DNA of 64,000 nt from Hassallia sp050875635 (GCF_050875635.1 NZ_JBPAOH010000003.1:66834-130833), one strand, 5' to 3'. Positions 16,782-26,395 are shown, counted from the first letter of the stretch. Numbers and translations: made by a program. Notes: a model not told the origin generated them from the letters alone.

Positions 16782-17612
16782 ATGAAAGAGATAACGCGCC
16801 GTCAATTTATTGCAACAGCTACCCTAGCAACAGGTTTTGCCCTTGCAGTGCAACCCGTTTCTGCTAAAGTCATCACCACCGACAGTAAAGGATTAGTCGC
16901 GGGTGCGGTGAAAATTCCCGTCAAAGATGGCGAAATTCCGGCTTATAGGGCAATGCCTGCAAAAAGTGGAAATTTCCCGATTGTGCTAGTAATTCAGGAA
17001 ATCTTTGGTGTACACGAACACATTCAAGACGTTTGCCGTCGCTTTGCCAAGTTGGGGTATGTGGCAGTTGCACCGGAATTATTTGTGCGTCAAGGTGATG
17101 TCTCGAAGTTAAGCAGCATCGAAGAAATTCGCCCGATAGTCGCTAAAGTACCAGATGCTCAAGTGCTATCCGACCTCGATGCCACAGTAAACTGGGCAGT
17201 AAAGTCAGCAAAGGGGAATAGTAATAAGTTGGGAATTACAGGTTTCTGCTGGGGTGGTCGTATTACTTGGCTGTATGCAGCATACAATCCTCAAGTGAAG
17301 GCAGGTGTCGCTTGGTACGGGCGACTCGTAGGTGATGTTACGGAACTAACACCCAAGCATCCTGTTGATATTGCCTCTACGCTGAAAGTCCCAGTTCTCG
17401 GACTTTATGGCGGACAAGATCAGGGTATTCCTCTTGACACGGTGGAACAAATGCGCTTGAAGCTGAAGTCAGGTACTAGCAAATCGGAAATCATTGTTTA
17501 CCCAGATGCACCCCATGCCTTTTTTGCCGATTATCGCCCCTCCTACCGCGAAAGAGACGCTAAACAAGGTTGGCAACGCCTGCAAGCATGGTTTAAGCAG
17601 CATGGAGTGTAA
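16782..17612 (+). CDS. Dienelactone hydrolase family protein, Tat-exported
   Basis: A 276-residue alpha/beta hydrolase. The N-terminus MKEITRRQFIATATLATGFA is a twin-arginine signal (R6-R7) ending near VSA-KV, so export across the cytoplasmic membrane is predicted. The nucleophile is C156 in GITGFCWGGR. The Asp lies in LGLYGGQDQG and the His in DAPHAFFADYRP, completing the Cys-Asp-His triad of dienelactone hydrolases. It is transcribed away from the redox cluster. Intact. Confidence 0.9.
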   Translation: MKEITRRQFIATATLATGFALAVQPVSAKVITTDSKGLVAGAVKIPVKDGEIPAYRAMPAKSGNFPIVLVIQEIFGVHEHIQDVCRRFAKLGYVAVAPELFVRQGDVSKLSSIEEIRPIVAKVPDAQVLSDLDATVNWAVKSAKGNSNKLGITGFCWGGRITWLYAAYNPQVKAGVAWYGRLVGDVTELTPKHPVDIASTLKVPVLGLYGGQDQGIPLDTVEQMRLKLKSGTSKSEIIVYPDAPHAFFADYRPSYRERDAKQGWQRLQAWFKQHGV

Positions 17613-17845
17613 GAATCTTTTCCTGAAATTGTTGATACATAATCAGGAAGCCAGAAATTAACTCACTTCAAGAATTTGATGAAATAGTGTAAGTCTGCGG
17701 AGCCGTTGTCCAAACGATTTAAATTAGGAGATGCACAGATGTCAACCATCGCATTAATTGTAGGTGCAGTCAGCAGACGTTTGCCTTCATAAAGCTTTAC
17801 TAGTGCTTTTCTTCGGCAGGGCAACCTGATATACTTATAGGACTT

Positions 17846-18094
17846 GTGAAAAAAGAACACAAAAAATTAAGCGATCGCACGTTGTATTTACTGATTGGCG
17901 ATCGCTGCAATTGCTCTGATTATTTTCAATATAGTTTTTTAGATCCGGATGCGATCGCCTCGGTCTTTGAAGGACATTCGCTCAAGCTTATCTCAATATC
18001 CTGCACCAAACAAAGCAATGCTTGGACATGGAAAGTCGAGTTGCGACCTTGGGTTGGGATAGAATGGTTCTATGAAGGGGAGAGAGCGCAATGA
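17846..18094 (+). CDS. Hypothetical protein coupled to DUF4058 gene
   Basis: An 82-residue protein from a GTG start (MKKEHKKLSDRTLYLLIGDR); no family recognised. Its stop overlaps the DUF4058 ATG (ATGA), which supports it being real and co-translated. It contains YFQYSFLDPDAIASVFEG and a C-terminal VELRPWVGIEWFYEG. Several GCGATCGC-like octamers fall within it. Confidence 0.5.
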   Translation: MKKEHKKLSDRTLYLLIGDRCNCSDYFQYSFLDPDAIASVFEGHSLKLISISCTKQSNAWTWKVELRPWVGIEWFYEGERAQ

Positions 18095-18849
18095 GAAATC
18101 CTTTTCCTGGAATGAATCCGTATCTGGAGCAGCCGGAATTCTGGCATCAAGTTCACAATCGACTGATTGTGGCGATCGCTGATGACCTTACTCCCCAAAT
18201 TGCTCCAAAATACCGAGTTTCCATTGAAGAGCGAGTTTACACCAGTGTGGATGATGTGTTACTGGTAGGAATTGCCGATGTAGCAGTTGCCAACCGTACC
18301 ACCACGGATACAGGGACATTGATTGCTGCAAAACTTGCCGAACCTCGCAAGGTGCAAGTTCCAATGCCCGAAGAGGTGATAGAACGATTTTTGTCAGTGC
18401 GATCGACTCAAAGCAGAGAAGTCGTTGGTGTTATCGAGGTACTCTCGCCTAAAAATAAACGCTCTCAGGAAGGTCGCGCAGCTTACCTTGGCAAACGACA
18501 GAAGATTTTGGTATCTGCAACCAACTTGGTAGAAATTGACTTGTTAAGGTTGGGTAAAGCAATGCCTATCCTGGGAGCAACTGACACAGGCTATCGTATT
18601 TTGGTTAGTCGCAGTTACAAAAGACCGGACGCAGATTTGTATACTTTTGACCTGAAAGATGCAATTCCCGCTTTTCCTGTTCCCCTGCGCGAGGAAGAAC
18701 TTGAGCCTGTGGTTGATTTGCAGAGATTACTGAACGAAGTTTACGATCGCGCTAGATTTGATTTGGCGATCGATTATTCACAATCGCTAAAACCCGCGTT
18801 ATCTACTGAGGAGGAAGCTTGGGTGAGAGAAATTGTGCAAAGGATTTAA
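18091..18849 (+). CDS. DUF4058 family protein
   Basis: A 252-residue protein starting MRNPFPGMNPYLEQPEFWHQ, the hallmark N-terminus of DUF4058, a family expanded in cyanobacteria. A VIEVLSPKNKR segment near residue 115 and IDLLRLGKAMP near residue 150 recall an endonuclease-like core, but biochemical function is unknown. Full length for the family; coupled to the preceding ORF. Confidence 0.88.
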   Translation: MRNPFPGMNPYLEQPEFWHQVHNRLIVAIADDLTPQIAPKYRVSIEERVYTSVDDVLLVGIADVAVANRTTTDTGTLIAAKLAEPRKVQVPMPEEVIERFLSVRSTQSREVVGVIEVLSPKNKRSQEGRAAYLGKRQKILVSATNLVEIDLLRLGKAMPILGATDTGYRILVSRSYKRPDADLYTFDLKDAIPAFPVPLREEELEPVVDLQRLLNEVYDRARFDLAIDYSQSLKPALSTEEEAWVREIVQRI

Positions 18850-19087
18850 ACGAGAAGGAGAAATTGATCGCTCCTAGAAATTTGGGTAGTCTTGATGCTC
18901 TCAACGCCCGACCGCAAGTTTTATCAATTACGTTAAAACTGTTACTAAATCAATATAAGCCCTTTTTTGTCCGAAAGTTTGTCTAATTGATTTATTTTCT
19001 CAGAAAAAATATAAAATTTTAATGACAATTTAAGTGTAAATGCGTAATAATCATTGCCATACATATTAAATTGGCTAAAGCAACAGT

Positions 19088-19471
19088 ATGATTGACGAAT
19101 CTACAATAAAACTTAAGATTTCGCTGACAGATCCAGAATTAGATGATGAGGAATTGGACAAGCTAACCCGAAGTCTGTTACGGGATATAAAAGATTTAGC
19201 AGAAGATGCCAGTATTGCGGAGTCAGAAGAAGTAACAAAGGATGTCAGCAGAGGAGGCATTGTACCAGCTCTGCTAGGAGTGTTAAACGCAGAGGTCAGT
19301 ATTACCAATTTAAAGAAATTTCTGGGATTTTTAGGCGATCGCCTTGGCAACAAACCGATAAAGATAACCGTTAAGAAGCCTGACGGTACAGAATTTAGCA
19401 TAGAGGCTAGCAGTAAACAAGAACTCGAAGTCGCTACGCAGAAAATACTGGAACTGATGAAAAATACATAA
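19088..19471 (+). CDS. EACC1-like effector-associated protein
   Basis: A 127-residue protein: a predicted N-terminal beta-alpha ISLTDPELDDEELDKLTRSL segment, a glycine-rich middle (SRGGIVPALLGVL) and a C-terminal KPIKITVKKPDGTEFSIEAS strand pair. This architecture matches the 'effector-associated constant component 1' family of cyanobacterial and actinobacterial conflict systems. It sits about 100 bp before the caspase-like gene on the same strand, the pairing expected for an EACC1-associated caspase. The role is proposed to be adaptor or regulator; assignment is by recognition, not search. Confidence 0.65.
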   Translation: MIDESTIKLKISLTDPELDDEELDKLTRSLLRDIKDLAEDASIAESEEVTKDVSRGGIVPALLGVLNAEVSITNLKKFLGFLGDRLGNKPIKITVKKPDGTEFSIEASSKQELEVATQKILELMKNT

Positions 19472-19573
19472 AGTACTAACGTGCCTCTAATGATATTGCT
19501 GAAGCATTACGGGAATTATTGCTTGCAATTCAGGATGCATAAAAATATCTAAAAGCAATAAAGGAATTTAAAG

Positions 19574-22500
19574 ATGGGTAAATTTGCACTATTAATTGGT
19601 GTGAGTAAGTACGATTCTCCCAACTTATGCGAACTTCAGAAAGTTGAAAATGATGTGCAGGAGATGGCGAGAGTCTTATTGCACCCAGAAATGTGTGGAT
19701 TTGCGGAGGAAAATATACAGTGTCTCCCAAATCCCGATCTTCAAACAATGCGAGAAGCGATTCACAACTTGTTCGATAAATGTAAAAAAGATGACCTAGT
19801 ACTACTTTACTTGGCTGGTCATGGGTTAAAGAATAAAGAGAGTGGCGATCTTTATTTTGCAACTACCAGAACCAGAGAAGATGCTCCATTTGCAACAGCA
19901 GTCGAAGCTAGCTTTGTCCATAGAGTTATGAGTGATAGTCGCTCAAAGCGTCAGGTTGTTATTCTTGACTGTTGCTATAGTGGGGCATTTTCTCATGGGA
20001 TGTTAGCAAGAAGTCCGAATGATATTAATGTCAAAGTCAATATCGAAGAGCAATTAGGTGGAGAAGGACGGGCTGTTCTCACATCTTCGACATCTCTTCA
20101 ACCTACCCTCGATGGAGTTTATACATCATATCTAGTAGAAGGTATAGAAACAGGAGCAGCAGACGAGAATGGCAATGGTGAGATTTCTATAGGCGAGTTG
20201 CATAACTACGCTAAAAAGCAAGTTAAAATATCTGCACCAAGCATGGAACCAGAAATTTACACTACTAAAGAAGGCTACGCTATCTTGCTTGCTCAAGCTC
20301 CAAAAGGCAAGCCAGAACTGAAATATCGCAAAAAAGTTGAGGAGTTAGCAGAAAGTGCAGAGCATTGTAATATTTCACGTCTTGGACGCAGAACATTAGA
20401 GAGATTAAGAAAAAACTTAGGTTTATCACCTGAAGAAACTGATGCAATTGAAACTGAAGTTTTGAAACCTTGTCGAGATCGTGAAAATAATTTAAAAGAA
20501 TACGAGGAGCTATTTCGTCAAGAAATTAATGATCGGTATCCTCTGCCTACAAAAACTTGCCAGGAATTGAAAATTTATCAGCAACATTTAGGATTAAGAG
20601 ATGAAGATGTAGAACCGATTAAAAAGCTAGTTCTTGATGAACGTCTCCAAAAAGTCGAGCAATATAAGCAAAACTATCATCAAGCAGTTAGAGATAATTA
20701 TCCAGTTAATCAAGAGACTCACGCACAACTGAGACAATCTTCAGGATTATGCAACGGTGACATAAATGAAATTGAACAGCAAGTCCTAGAAGAACGTCAG
20801 CAAGGATTAAACCAGTATAGGCAAAACTTTCATCAAGCAGTTCAAGATAATTATCCAGTTAATGAACAGACTCATAGACAACTGAGACAATCTTCAGGAT
20901 TATGCAACGGTGACATAAATGAAATTGAACAGCAAGTCCTAGAAGAACGTCAGCAAGGATTAAACCAGTATAGGCAAAACTTTCATCAAGCAGTTCAAGA
21001 TAATTATCCAGTTAATGAACAGACTCATAGACAACTGAGACAATCTTCAGGATTATGCAACGGTGACATAAATGAAATTGAACAGCAAGTCCTAGAAGAA
21101 CGTCGGCAAGGATTAAACCAGTATAAGCAAGAGCTTAATCTGGCAATAAGACGTGGTTATCCTATCCTTAATAGAGACAATACAGACTATAGATTGAGAC
21201 TTATTCAGCAAAATTTAGGGTTGAGTAATAGAGATATTCAAAATATTAAATCTCGTCTTATATCTCAAGCAATAATTTTATGGTTATTAATAGGATTTAT
21301 TTCTATTTTGATTATTATTTATATTATTTTTCTAATAATTTCGGCTGATCAAAATCCTACTCAAAATCCTACTCTAATTACAACAACATCACCGACTATA
21401 ACCCCCAAAAAGAGTGATATGAAAGATAATCCTAATATTAGTTTAGGAGAAAAATATTTATTTAAAAATGAACCCGTAAATACTAAGAAGCAAGAGGCAA
21501 TAGATAATTTTAAATCAGGCAGATATCAGATAGCCGCAGAGAAATTTCAAGAAGATCGAGATCCGCATCCCAACAATCCAAAAGGATCAGATAAGCATCT
21601 CAACGATCCAGAAGCATTAATTTACAAAAATAATGCAGAGGCAGCAGCAAATGAAAATTTTATCATAATAGCTGTCAGTGTTCCCATTGGTACTAATCCA
21701 AGTGTTGCAAAGGAAATATTAAGAGGTGTAGCTCAGGCTCAAGATGAAGTCAATCATGAACCCAATGCCAATCGTATTCAAGGAAAATGGTTACAAGTTG
21801 TAATAGCAAATGACGATAACGATCCCAATTTAGCAACTCAGGTTGCTAGAGAGTTCGTAAATCCTGATAACAAAATTCTAGCTGTTGTAGGACATAACGA
21901 CGCTAAAGCCTCTATGGCTGGAGCAGATGTTTATAATAAGAATCAAAAGGTAATGATTTCTCCCACTACCTTTGCTGGAAACCTCAGTAGACAATATGTA
22001 TTTGTCATATTTCCTCCTATTTCTGATTTTGCTAGACATGTGGCTGAGGAAATAAAGAAGGCTTCAAATTCACAAGTACCCAACATTCTCATTTGTGTTG
22101 ATAGCGATTCAAATGATAATAATGAATTTGCTAATGATTTGAGAATTTATGTTAGTAACCAACCCCCTCAAAATATGATTCTCAATAACACTCCGTGTGA
22201 TTTGAGTAATATTGATGATAAGATAAGTGATTCATACATTCAAAATATATTTTCTCAAGCAAGTGGGTCAAATACTTTATTATTAGCTCCTTCGGTAAAC
22301 AGAATTGAAAAAGCCATACGCATTGCAAGAGTAAATAAAACGCAACCAAACCCTCTGCCCGTATGGAGTTCTCCTACAATGAATACTTATTTAACAGTTG
22401 AAAAACAAAATGGTAGTCATGTAGAGGGAATGAAAATGCCAGTACCTTGGAATCCAGCAGATGAAGAAGGGGATAAATTCTTAGGTAACGCTAGAAAGCT

Positions 22501-22744
22501 TTGGGATGGTGATGTTAACTGGCGGTCAGCTATGGCATATGACGCAACTAATGCGATTATTAGAGTTTTGAAGCAAAACGGAGGTAATAAGGTTTCACCG
22601 ACAGAAATTCGCGAACTCTCGTTTAAAGGTGCAACTGGAACAATCGATTTTAAAGGCAGTCGTGAATTGTCAGTGAGTTTGCTGGAAGTCCAAAAAAATC
22701 CTCAGAATAAAGAAAAGGAACCTTATATATTTAAACCGCTTTAA
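19574..22744 (+). CDS. Membrane-anchored caspase-like protease with periplasmic-binding-protein sensor
   Basis: A 1056-residue multidomain protein. Residues 1 to about 235: peptidase C14 caspase-like domain with catalytic H83 (YLAGHG) and C134 (LDCCYSG). About 260-560: helical repeats of 51 residues (YPVN...LRQSSGLCNGDINEIEQQVL), three nearly identical at DNA level (20681-21130). About 565-590: one transmembrane helix (LLIGFISILIIIYIIFLIIS). About 690-1050: type I periplasmic-binding-protein-like domain (GNLSRQYVFVIFPPISDFAR and neighbours), as in LivK-type ABC substrate-binding proteins. Topology suggests an external ligand sensor linked to a cytoplasmic protease. Together with the upstream EACC1-like gene it resembles predicted conflict or programmed-death systems. 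AAGGA lies before ATG 19574. Confidence 0.88.
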   Translation: MGKFALLIGVSKYDSPNLCELQKVENDVQEMARVLLHPEMCGFAEENIQCLPNPDLQTMREAIHNLFDKCKKDDLVLLYLAGHGLKNKESGDLYFATTRTREDAPFATAVEASFVHRVMSDSRSKRQVVILDCCYSGAFSHGMLARSPNDINVKVNIEEQLGGEGRAVLTSSTSLQPTLDGVYTSYLVEGIETGAADENGNGEISIGELHNYAKKQVKISAPSMEPEIYTTKEGYAILLAQAPKGKPELKYRKKVEELAESAEHCNISRLGRRTLERLRKNLGLSPEETDAIETEVLKPCRDRENNLKEYEELFRQEINDRYPLPTKTCQELKIYQQHLGLRDEDVEPIKKLVLDERLQKVEQYKQNYHQAVRDNYPVNQETHAQLRQSSGLCNGDINEIEQQVLEERQQGLNQYRQNFHQAVQDNYPVNEQTHRQLRQSSGLCNGDINEIEQQVLEERQQGLNQYRQNFHQAVQDNYPVNEQTHRQLRQSSGLCNGDINEIEQQVLEERRQGLNQYKQELNLAIRRGYPILNRDNTDYRLRLIQQNLGLSNRDIQNIKSRLISQAIILWLLIGFISILIIIYIIFLIISADQNPTQNPTLITTTSPTITPKKSDMKDNPNISLGEKYLFKNEPVNTKKQEAIDNFKSGRYQIAAEKFQEDRDPHPNNPKGSDKHLNDPEALIYKNNAEAAANENFIIIAVSVPIGTNPSVAKEILRGVAQAQDEVNHEPNANRIQGKWLQVVIANDDNDPNLATQVAREFVNPDNKILAVVGHNDAKASMAGADVYNKNQKVMISPTTFAGNLSRQYVFVIFPPISDFARHVAEEIKKASNSQVPNILICVDSDSNDNNEFANDLRIYVSNQPPQNMILNNTPCDLSNIDDKISDSYIQNIFSQASGSNTLLLAPSVNRIEKAIRIARVNKTQPNPLPVWSSPTMNTYLTVEKQNGSHVEGMKMPVPWNPADEEGDKFLGNARKLWDGDVNWRSAMAYDATNAIIRVLKQNGGNKVSPTEIRELSFKGATGTIDFKGSRELSVSLLEVQKNPQNKEKEPYIFKPL
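20681..21130 (+). repeat. Near-identical 153-bp tandem repeats inside caspase gene
   Basis: Units begin at 20681, 20834 and 20987 (period 153 bp, 51 codons). Units 2 and 3 are almost identical until about 21126; unit 1 has several substitutions. Such near-identity indicates recent expansion or homogenisation of the linker repeats. Confidence 0.85.
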
Positions 22745-22962
22745 ATAAATAATTCAGTCTCCACCTGGAAAAAACCAGCTAAAATTTGAGCTTGTACTTT
22801 ACTGATTTCTTGTGTACCTTTAATAACTTCAGAAGTAATACCACTCGATCCGAGTATTTCAACTAAAGAGAAAGAAAATAACCAAAACCAAGCCGCAACT
22901 ACTAATAATGCGCGAAAAATTCCTGGTTTTGATAATGTTATGGAGTGATAAAACACCTCCAA
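22741..22962 (-). CDS. Doubtful 73-aa hydrophobic ORF
   Basis: A 73-residue ORF convergent with the caspase gene (shared last bases). It contains one hydrophobic stretch (IFRALLVVAAWFWLFSFSLV) that could be a membrane helix. No family is recognised; it may be a small partner of the caspase system or a chance ORF. Confidence 0.25.
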   Translation of the reverse strand: MEVFYHSITLSKPGIFRALLVVAAWFWLFSFSLVEILGSSGITSEVIKGTQEISKVQAQILAGFFQVETELFI

Positions 22963-22983
22963 CTCTTCCTAGCTTGCGACTAT

Positions 22984-23220
22984 GTTTTACAGTCAATTTA
23001 CCATCGACAAAGTAAAGCAAGATTTTCGTCTGACAACCGTTGAGGGAGTTCGCTTTTTCCCTGACTCAATCGAAGAAATCACGCCAAGTTCAAGACTCCA
23101 AGGTATTTTAGAGGATTTACCGTGGGCGATCGCGCTTTGATATAGAAAAAGCTCGTTCTGAAGTGATTATTAAAGTACTCGTGTATTACTCTCAAAGGAA
23201 AAAAATAATTGAATTCCACC
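22984..23220 (+). pseudogene. Fragment of nuclease-like 'EKARSE' family protein
   Basis: Starts MFYSQFTIDKVKQDFRLTTV and is open to a TGA near 23140. A shifted frame then reads EKARSEVIIK, the family core that follows this N-terminus in the complete relatives at 38890-39489 and in the nifD element. The remaining two thirds are missing. A truncated, frameshifted remnant. Confidence 0.6.
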
Positions 23221-23227
23221 CAAATTT

Positions 23228-24208
23228 CTACAAAACCGATCGCCGCAACTCTGGAAAAACTTTCGACACCTTACTCAATACATAATCACCATAAGTCCCG
23301 CGAAAGTCGTGAACGCTAGCTTTATCCCAGCGTTGCTGCTTATCATCATTCACCACCGCCGAAAGTTGAATCGGCTTCACCTCAACATCGAAATTGGGAT
23401 CGAAAAAGAACGGGAACGAAAGGCGATCGCCTCCCGACACATTCAAAACGCGATGAGGTGTAGAACGATACAATCCTCCCGTCATCCGATCCAGCATATC
23501 CCCGATATTACACACAAATGAATTGGGAATAGGAGGCGCAGCAATCCAGCCTGACTTTGACTTCACTTGCAATCCCCCGGAATCGTCCTGTTTGAGAATC
23601 GTCAAAACACCGTAATCAGTGTGTTCTCCCACACCCCACCTATCTCGATCATCAGAGGTCGGGTAGTTAAAGATACGAAACAATGTCAACGGATCTGATG
23701 TGTAACGGTCAGCAAAATAGGACTCTTCCAGCCCTAAGCTCAGAGCAATACCAGCCATTAGCGTATGTCCAAGTTGCGTCATCGCCTCCATATATTCCAG
23801 CACTGTTTCGCGGAATAAAGGTATGTTATCAGGGAAAAGATTAGAACCGTGCATCGGAGTACCAGCTTGCACAAGTGGGTGATCCTTTCCTAGTTCCGCA
23901 CCAAAATAGATACCCTCTTTCAAGTCAGGTTTACCAGATGTTAGTTCACCTCCAACCGGGAAATACCCCCGCCATGCTTTACCACCACTAGCCATGCGAA
24001 TTTTCAGCTTAGTTTCCAGATCCTGAGCGAAAAACTGTCGGCTGAGTTGTTCCAGCCTTTGCTGCAACTTTTCATCTACGCCATGTCCAACGATATAAAA
24101 AAACCCGCACTCGCGACACGCTTGCGCGATTTGAGATGGAACTGTCAAATCGCCGCTTTTTTTTATTAACCCGCTGATATCAATAACGCTAACTTGCGAG
24201 ATTTTCAC
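23228..24208 (-). CDS. Isopenicillin N synthase-like 2OG-Fe(II) dioxygenase
   Basis: A 326-residue non-haem iron oxygenase. The N-terminal DIOX_N-type domain contains ACRECGFFYIVGHGVDEKLQ. The catalytic DSBH core has the HxD pair in GEHTDYGVLTIL near residue 197 and the distal His in STPHRVLNV, followed by the RLSFPFFF segment that binds the 2-oxoglutarate-type cosubstrate. Full length for the family, which includes IPNS, gibberellin-type and ethylene-forming enzymes; the substrate cannot be told. Monocistronic on the minus strand. Confidence 0.88.
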   Translation of the reverse strand: MKISQVSVIDISGLIKKSGDLTVPSQIAQACRECGFFYIVGHGVDEKLQQRLEQLSRQFFAQDLETKLKIRMASGGKAWRGYFPVGGELTSGKPDLKEGIYFGAELGKDHPLVQAGTPMHGSNLFPDNIPLFRETVLEYMEAMTQLGHTLMAGIALSLGLEESYFADRYTSDPLTLFRIFNYPTSDDRDRWGVGEHTDYGVLTILKQDDSGGLQVKSKSGWIAAPPIPNSFVCNIGDMLDRMTGGLYRSTPHRVLNVSGGDRLSFPFFFDPNFDVEVKPIQLSAVVNDDKQQRWDKASVHDFRGTYGDYVLSKVSKVFPELRRSVL

Positions 24209-24677
24209 GTTCCTCCTCGTTGTGCGCGGTGTATAACGCTCACATAAAAATAATTATGACGCACATATTGGTGCAACGGTCGCGATGGCTCCGCCCGCCG
24301 CAGGCATCGCACTTATTTTCATTACCCCTTGCATTTTGGCGCAATTTGTGTAACTCTCATAATTATATTTGTCAATACTACGGCAAGTCAATCAATTTAC
24401 CGTATATTGAAGAATAGATCCGTTACTTAAAAAATTCAATTGCTCACATATTGCACCTACCCCATATTCCGCCTAAAAATAAATTTCTAGACTAATAGCA
24501 TAAGTCCGTAAGTTTATATAACAATCCGCGCATCAACTGTTAAAATTTCTCCGTTCTCTTTCTCTATGTTCTCTGCGTCTGGTGCAGTTTGTTTCTCACA
24601 AATTCAATAAAATTTATCCATATGTCAAAAAAATGGATAGTTCACAACAAAAATTTTACTAAATAAAGGATAAATAA
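24209..24677. other. Intergenic, no gene seen
   Basis: Promoter region of the dioxygenase gene plus filler. A 65-codon ORF here has no family features. A CTCTTTCTCTATGTTCTCTGCGTCTGG segment at 24549-24583 is like decayed MITE sequence elsewhere in the window. Confidence 0.4.
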
Positions 24678-24872
24678 ATGTTTTTTGGAAAAATTGAAAT
24701 AGACTTGCTAGATGGAGAGTTATGGTCACTTTGTCAAAAAACAAAATTACCGGAACATCTGCAATTATTAGTAGATAAGGAACAGAGAAAACGTGATGAT
24801 ATTTGGGAATTACGGAGCGAGGATAAAGTGAAAAAATCTATCTATCCTAAAAGTGATTCAAAAACTATTTAA
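24678..24872 (+). CDS. Hypothetical 64-aa protein
   Basis: A short, lysine-rich, probably soluble protein (MFFGKIEIDLLDGELWSLCQ at the start). AAAGGA precedes the ATG at a good distance. No family recognised; nothing adjacent suggests a role. Confidence 0.35.
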   Translation: MFFGKIEIDLLDGELWSLCQKTKLPEHLQLLVDKEQRKRDDIWELRSEDKVKKSIYPKSDSKTI

Positions 24873-25138
24873 GTTATAATTCTACACTTGGGTACATCAC
24901 AATGAATTATCAATCTTGATACTGCTTTGACCACTACTTTGTCAGTCAGGCGATCGTCATCGCTAACTCTAAAACAGTTTTCATAGTCCGTGCATTTAGC
25001 CTGATACCGATATTTTCGGGAATTTTTGTAAAAGTTAGTTTAATGCAAGAGGTGCAAAATGTCAATTCACACAGTATCTAATTGGGAACAACTGTTAGAA
25101 ATTGCCCAACAAAATACCTCTGCTCGCAGGGTACGTAG

Positions 25139-25471
25139 TTAACTGGTGGCAAATTCTGTAAATTGACGCATATAGGGAGAGTGAAAAGCTAAAACGATAT
25201 CAGATGAAGGTACACCCATTTCGAGCAGTTGTGTAGCAATTCCGATTTCGGTTCCATCATGCTGAATCCAAATTTTACCATCTTTGATATCGAGATGCAG
25301 ACTGCATCCATGTGTTCGACGATTACCGCGCCAGCCTGTATGGAGCAAAAGGTAATGGTCGCGCTCTGTATCTAGAATAGCTTGTGTCTCTATTTCTTCT
25401 ACAGGCGATCGCCGTTGCGCCCGTTCTAAAATTAACTGTTGTATAATTTGACGATACTGCTCTACAGCCAT
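25139..25471 (-). CDS. xisI: XisI, element excision controlling factor
   Basis: A 110-residue protein recognisable as XisI by VEQYRQIIQQLILERAQRR, the ILDTERDHYLLLHTGWRGNR segment and IWIQHDGTEIGIATQLLEMG. In Anabaena/Nostoc 7120 XisI, with XisH, is required for XisF-mediated excision of the fdxN element. Its start overlaps the xisH stop by 10 bp. XisI-type genes also occur as stand-alone accessory genes, but linkage with an XisF-like recombinase in the same element supports an excision role here. Confidence 0.92.
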   Translation of the reverse strand: MAVEQYRQIIQQLILERAQRRSPVEEIETQAILDTERDHYLLLHTGWRGNRRTHGCSLHLDIKDGKIWIQHDGTEIGIATQLLEMGVPSSDIVLAFHSPYMRQFTEFATS

Positions 25472-25869
25472 TGGACAATAACCTCCTGTTTCTCATCGTA
25501 AACTAGTAGGCGAATTTGAGTTCGTTCAATTACTGACCGGGTAAAACGACGCTGAAAAAATGTGTTATGAATTGATTCAGGTACTGCAAGATAAAGTTTT
25601 CGTTCTGGTTCAAACTCTTCTAAGGCAAATTGATAGTTGATAAATTGCCCAAGGGCAGTATGGAAATCCGAAACATTTGAGCGTCCGATAAAACTCTTTA
25701 TTTCGACTGCAATTTTTTCACCTGCTCGTTCGGCAGCTAACATTTCTGCTGCTAAATCGATTTCAAAATCTACATCTCCAACACTCATCTGATACGGGTC
25801 GGCAGTAATTATCCATCCTTCTTTCTCTAAAGCACTTCTAACTGCATCGTGAAATCGGTCTTTTGCCAT
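25462..25869 (-). CDS. xisH: XisH, element excision controlling factor
   Basis: A 135-residue XisH protein (MAKDRFHDAVRSALEKEGWI). The VDFEIDLAAEM and KIAVEIKSFIG segments look like the acidic and lysine positions of a PD-(D/E)XK nuclease fold, as proposed for XisH. Forms an operon with the overlapping xisI. With the serine recombinase at 32697-34256 it reproduces the XisF-XisH-XisI set of the fdxN element, here in a nifH element. Confidence 0.92.
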   Translation of the reverse strand: MAKDRFHDAVRSALEKEGWIITADPYQMSVGDVDFEIDLAAEMLAAERAGEKIAVEIKSFIGRSNVSDFHTALGQFINYQFALEEFEPERKLYLAVPESIHNTFFQRRFTRSVIERTQIRLLVYDEKQEVIVQWL

Positions 25870-26118
25870 ACAAAATTTTTGACTTTTAACCTTGAAACAT
25901 GACTGTTAGCAGCGATTTGGGAATGGAGGCTAGATAATCGCCCAATCTTGATTCTACCAAGTTGCGTTGGTAAATTGCAGATGTTTGATATTTACGGGCT
26001 TTGCCAACGCTCTGTGTTTGGGTTGATATATGCGATCGCTTTTTACTTGCAATTTCATGCAATAATAATACAAATCTTTTTAATTAAAACTAAGAATAAT
26101 TGACATAATACTCAAAAA

Positions 26119-26395
26119 ATGGTAAAAATCCTAACTGGTGAAGAACTAAACGAACTATTTTTAGAGAGTCTGCAAACTGGCACAGCAACGCTTTACAAAG
26201 ACGATCGCCAAATTCTCTACAAAGGAAACAATCGACTTGCTTCTAACATCTACGATCGGACAATAAAACTGCGAAACGGTCTTCATGTGCGGATTTTGAG
26301 CTTTGAAACAACAGACGAACTGACCGCAATTCTCCCAGAATCAGAACCTTTTGATGAATTGTTGTCTCTAAGCTTTTTTGTTACCGGAGATATGA
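26119..26395 (+). pseudogene. AraC-type regulator N-terminal fragment
   Basis: MVKILTGEELNELFLESLQT through IELRNGL-like KLRNGLHVRILSFETTDEL to LSFFVTGD resembles the sensor N-terminus of cyanobacterial AraC-family regulators. After FFVTG the reading frame passes directly into a NmrA-like gene remnant in another frame. The DNA-binding domain is gone, consistent with a deletion that fused two genes. Confidence 0.5.

Noticed and set aside
17663..17860. 65-codon minus-strand ORF between the hydrolase and DUF4058 genes
   Set aside because: No family, no ribosome-binding site, overlaps the start of the coupled ORF pair on the other strand.
24220..24417. 65-codon plus-strand ORF upstream of the dioxygenase gene
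   Set aside because: Composition unlike protein and it covers the promoter region of the divergent gene.
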